Of a stretch of DNA of 5,950 nucleotides, positions 5,206 through 5,950 are shown piece by piece (the first letter of the stretch is position 1; each line of letters opens with the position of its first letter). Location: positions 1-5,950 of the forward strand of contig JAGOFF010000144.1 of assembly GCA_017997315.1 (NCBI GenBank), written 5' to 3'. This stretch comes from Clostridia bacterium. Lineage in GTDB: Bacteria; Bacillota; Clostridia; Saccharofermentanales; UBA5734. A program made the translations under genes and the position numbers. Below the pieces are notes generated by a model. It searched no databases. It saw nothing but the letters and a program-made list of their open reading frames with translations, and was not told where the DNA came from.

Positions 5206-5619
5206 ATGAGAACCTGGGTAAAGTGCCATCGGGCTCTGTTATTTGCAATTATTTTCTCAGTTGTAATATTGCTTATTCTGCGCATCACAATCCTTGCAGG
5301 AGCATCCGCCGATGGAACCCTTGCTGCACCGACAGGTCTTGCAGCTGAGGCGGGTGACTGCTGCATCACGATATCCTGGGATGCGTATACAGACGGCAGC
5401 ACACCCTTGAAATAAGTTGGAATATAAGGATGCCGACAGCAAGTGGTCGGAAGTGCTGATCGATGATGCATCCGCAACCTGTACGAATACGAGATCCCCA
5501 TCCCTCCGGAGGATCAGCTCAAGACGGTCATCCGCGTTGAGTTTACCTGTACGGGAAGTGAGTATCTGGGAGATGCGCACGTCGGCATCTTTGCTGTTTC
5601 GGGCATGAGAATCGAATGA
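5206..5619 (+). pseudogene. Broken gene for an exported fibronectin-III-type protein
   Basis: The ATG at 5206 has GAGGT seven bases upstream and opens a basic N-terminus (MRTWVKCHR), a hydrophobic signal or anchor at about 10-31, and then the start of a fibronectin type III domain (APTGLAAEAGDCCITISWDAYTDGSTPLK). A TAA at 5413-5415 ends this frame after 69 residues. The domain continues in the next frame from about 5411 (LEYKDADSKWSEVLIDDASATC). From about 5467 the original frame becomes the protein-like one again (NLYEYEIPIPPEDQLKTVIR..., ending SGMRIE at TGA 5617-5619), where the other frame turns into Ser/Arg-rich shadow. FN3 domains usually have two to three residues between PLK and the LEY strand; here four bases remain, which fits a small deletion. 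Two frame changes in 400 bases argue for decay, though sequencing errors could mimic it. It converges on nspC. Confidence 0.65.
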
Positions 5620-5661
5620 GCAGCGGTCCGGAGATTTGGGATCATCCGATCGTACAGGTCT

Positions 5662-5950
5662 TCAGGACAGCCGGTTCCGGTATTCATCGTATCCGAACGA
5701 CCGGAGGACGCGCAGCCCGTCCGACTCGGTGTACAAGGCGATCGAAGGCAGGCGGACCCCGTTGAACAGGTTGTTCTTGACCATCGTGTAGTGCGCCATG
5801 TCCTCAAACACCACCCGGTCGCCCGCCCGGAGCGGCGCATCGAACGAGTAGTCCCCGATCACATCCCCCGCCAGGCAGGTGGTACCCGCGAGACGATATG
5901 TGTACGGCTTTTCCCCGGGTTGTCCGGCGCCGACGACCCCGGGCCGGTAG
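5662..5950 (-). CDS. nspC: Carboxynorspermidine decarboxylase, C-terminal part
   Basis: The gene enters from the right edge, and about 95 C-terminal residues are visible of a family usually near 380. NspC is a PLP-dependent, alanine-racemase-fold decarboxylase. It turns carboxynorspermidine or carboxyspermidine into norspermidine or spermidine, the last step of the alternative polyamine pathway that uses carboxyspermidine dehydrogenase. The visible frame reads YRPGVVGAG...YTYRLAGTTCLAGDVIGDYSFD, then GDRVVFEDMAHYTMVKNNLFNGVRLPSIALY and a short tail FGYDEYRNRLS. CLAGD-x-IGDYSFD supplies the active-site Cys and Asp of the second subunit, and EDMAHYTMVK...FNG is the family's C-terminal hallmark. 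The reading frame is open to the window edge, so the start is outside. No clear terminator is visible in the 42 bases after the stop. The dehydrogenase gene, often adjacent, would be to the right. Confidence 0.92.
   Translation of the reverse strand, partial: YRPGVVGAGQPGEKPYTYRLAGTTCLAGDVIGDYSFDAPLRAGDRVVFEDMAHYTMVKNNLFNGVRLPSIALYTESDGLRVLRSFGYDEYRNRLS

Noticed and set aside
5405..5420. Programmed +1 frameshift at AAA-TAA-G in the FN3 gene
   Set aside because: A second frame change further on, the missing bases in the FN3 strand and the lack of a stimulatory structure make gene decay the simpler reading.
5124..5501. 125-codon minus-strand frame over the broken FN3 gene
   Set aside because: It is antisense to a segment with a ribosome site, signal peptide and FN3 sequence on the + strand, and its translation has no recognisable features.
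1..5950. CRISPR array, tRNA/rRNA genes, insertion-sequence ends
   Set aside because: Read for but not seen: the only regular repeat is the in-frame Ala-Thr-Thr tract, and no transposase or terminal inverted repeats were found.

Overview
The window reads as chromosomal DNA from a high-GC bacterium. Bacterial signs are sigma70-like -10 boxes, strong GGAGGTG-type Shine-Dalgarno sites, hairpin-plus-U-run terminators, a lipoprotein lipobox and an LPXTG-like cell-wall sorting signal. The sorting signal points to a Gram-positive-type envelope (inference). A compact-cysteine iron-sulfur flavoprotein and a corrinoid-binding protein suggest anaerobic metabolism. I cannot name a genus from sequence alone.

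Layout. (1) 1-202 is noncoding and ends in a good promoter for a + strand gene (203-1072). That gene encodes a secreted protein with a globular domain, a 13-fold Ala-Thr-Thr stalk and a C-terminal LANTG/transmembrane/basic-tail anchor. (2) A long hairpin at 1107-1150 separates it from a convergent minus-strand pair: an iron-sulfur flavoprotein (1494-2066) translationally coupled by an ATGA overlap to a small lipoprotein (1168-1497). (3) A strand-specific terminator (2111-2158) closes a minus-strand three-gene operon: a stand-alone cobalamin-binding protein (4020-4715), a FtsX/MacB-type ABC permease (2860-4023) and its ATPase (2181-2867). All three genes overlap by 4 or 8 bases. A TACAAT -10 box and a perfect 15-base palindrome centred near -42 lie upstream. 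(4) 4716-5205 has visibly lower GC and no convincing gene. (5) 5206-5619 (+) is a broken gene for an exported fibronectin-III-type protein, with reading-frame changes. (6) The window ends inside the 3' part of a minus-strand nspC (carboxynorspermidine decarboxylase).

The most unusual feature is the three-gene operon. Its corrinoid domain resembles the light/B12-sensing part of CarH/LitR-type regulators and the corrinoid proteins of methyltransferases. It has no DNA-binding domain and no methyltransferase partner in view, yet it is translationally coupled to an ABC transporter. A cobalamin-dependent sensor or accessory subunit for that transporter is a reasonable but untested idea.
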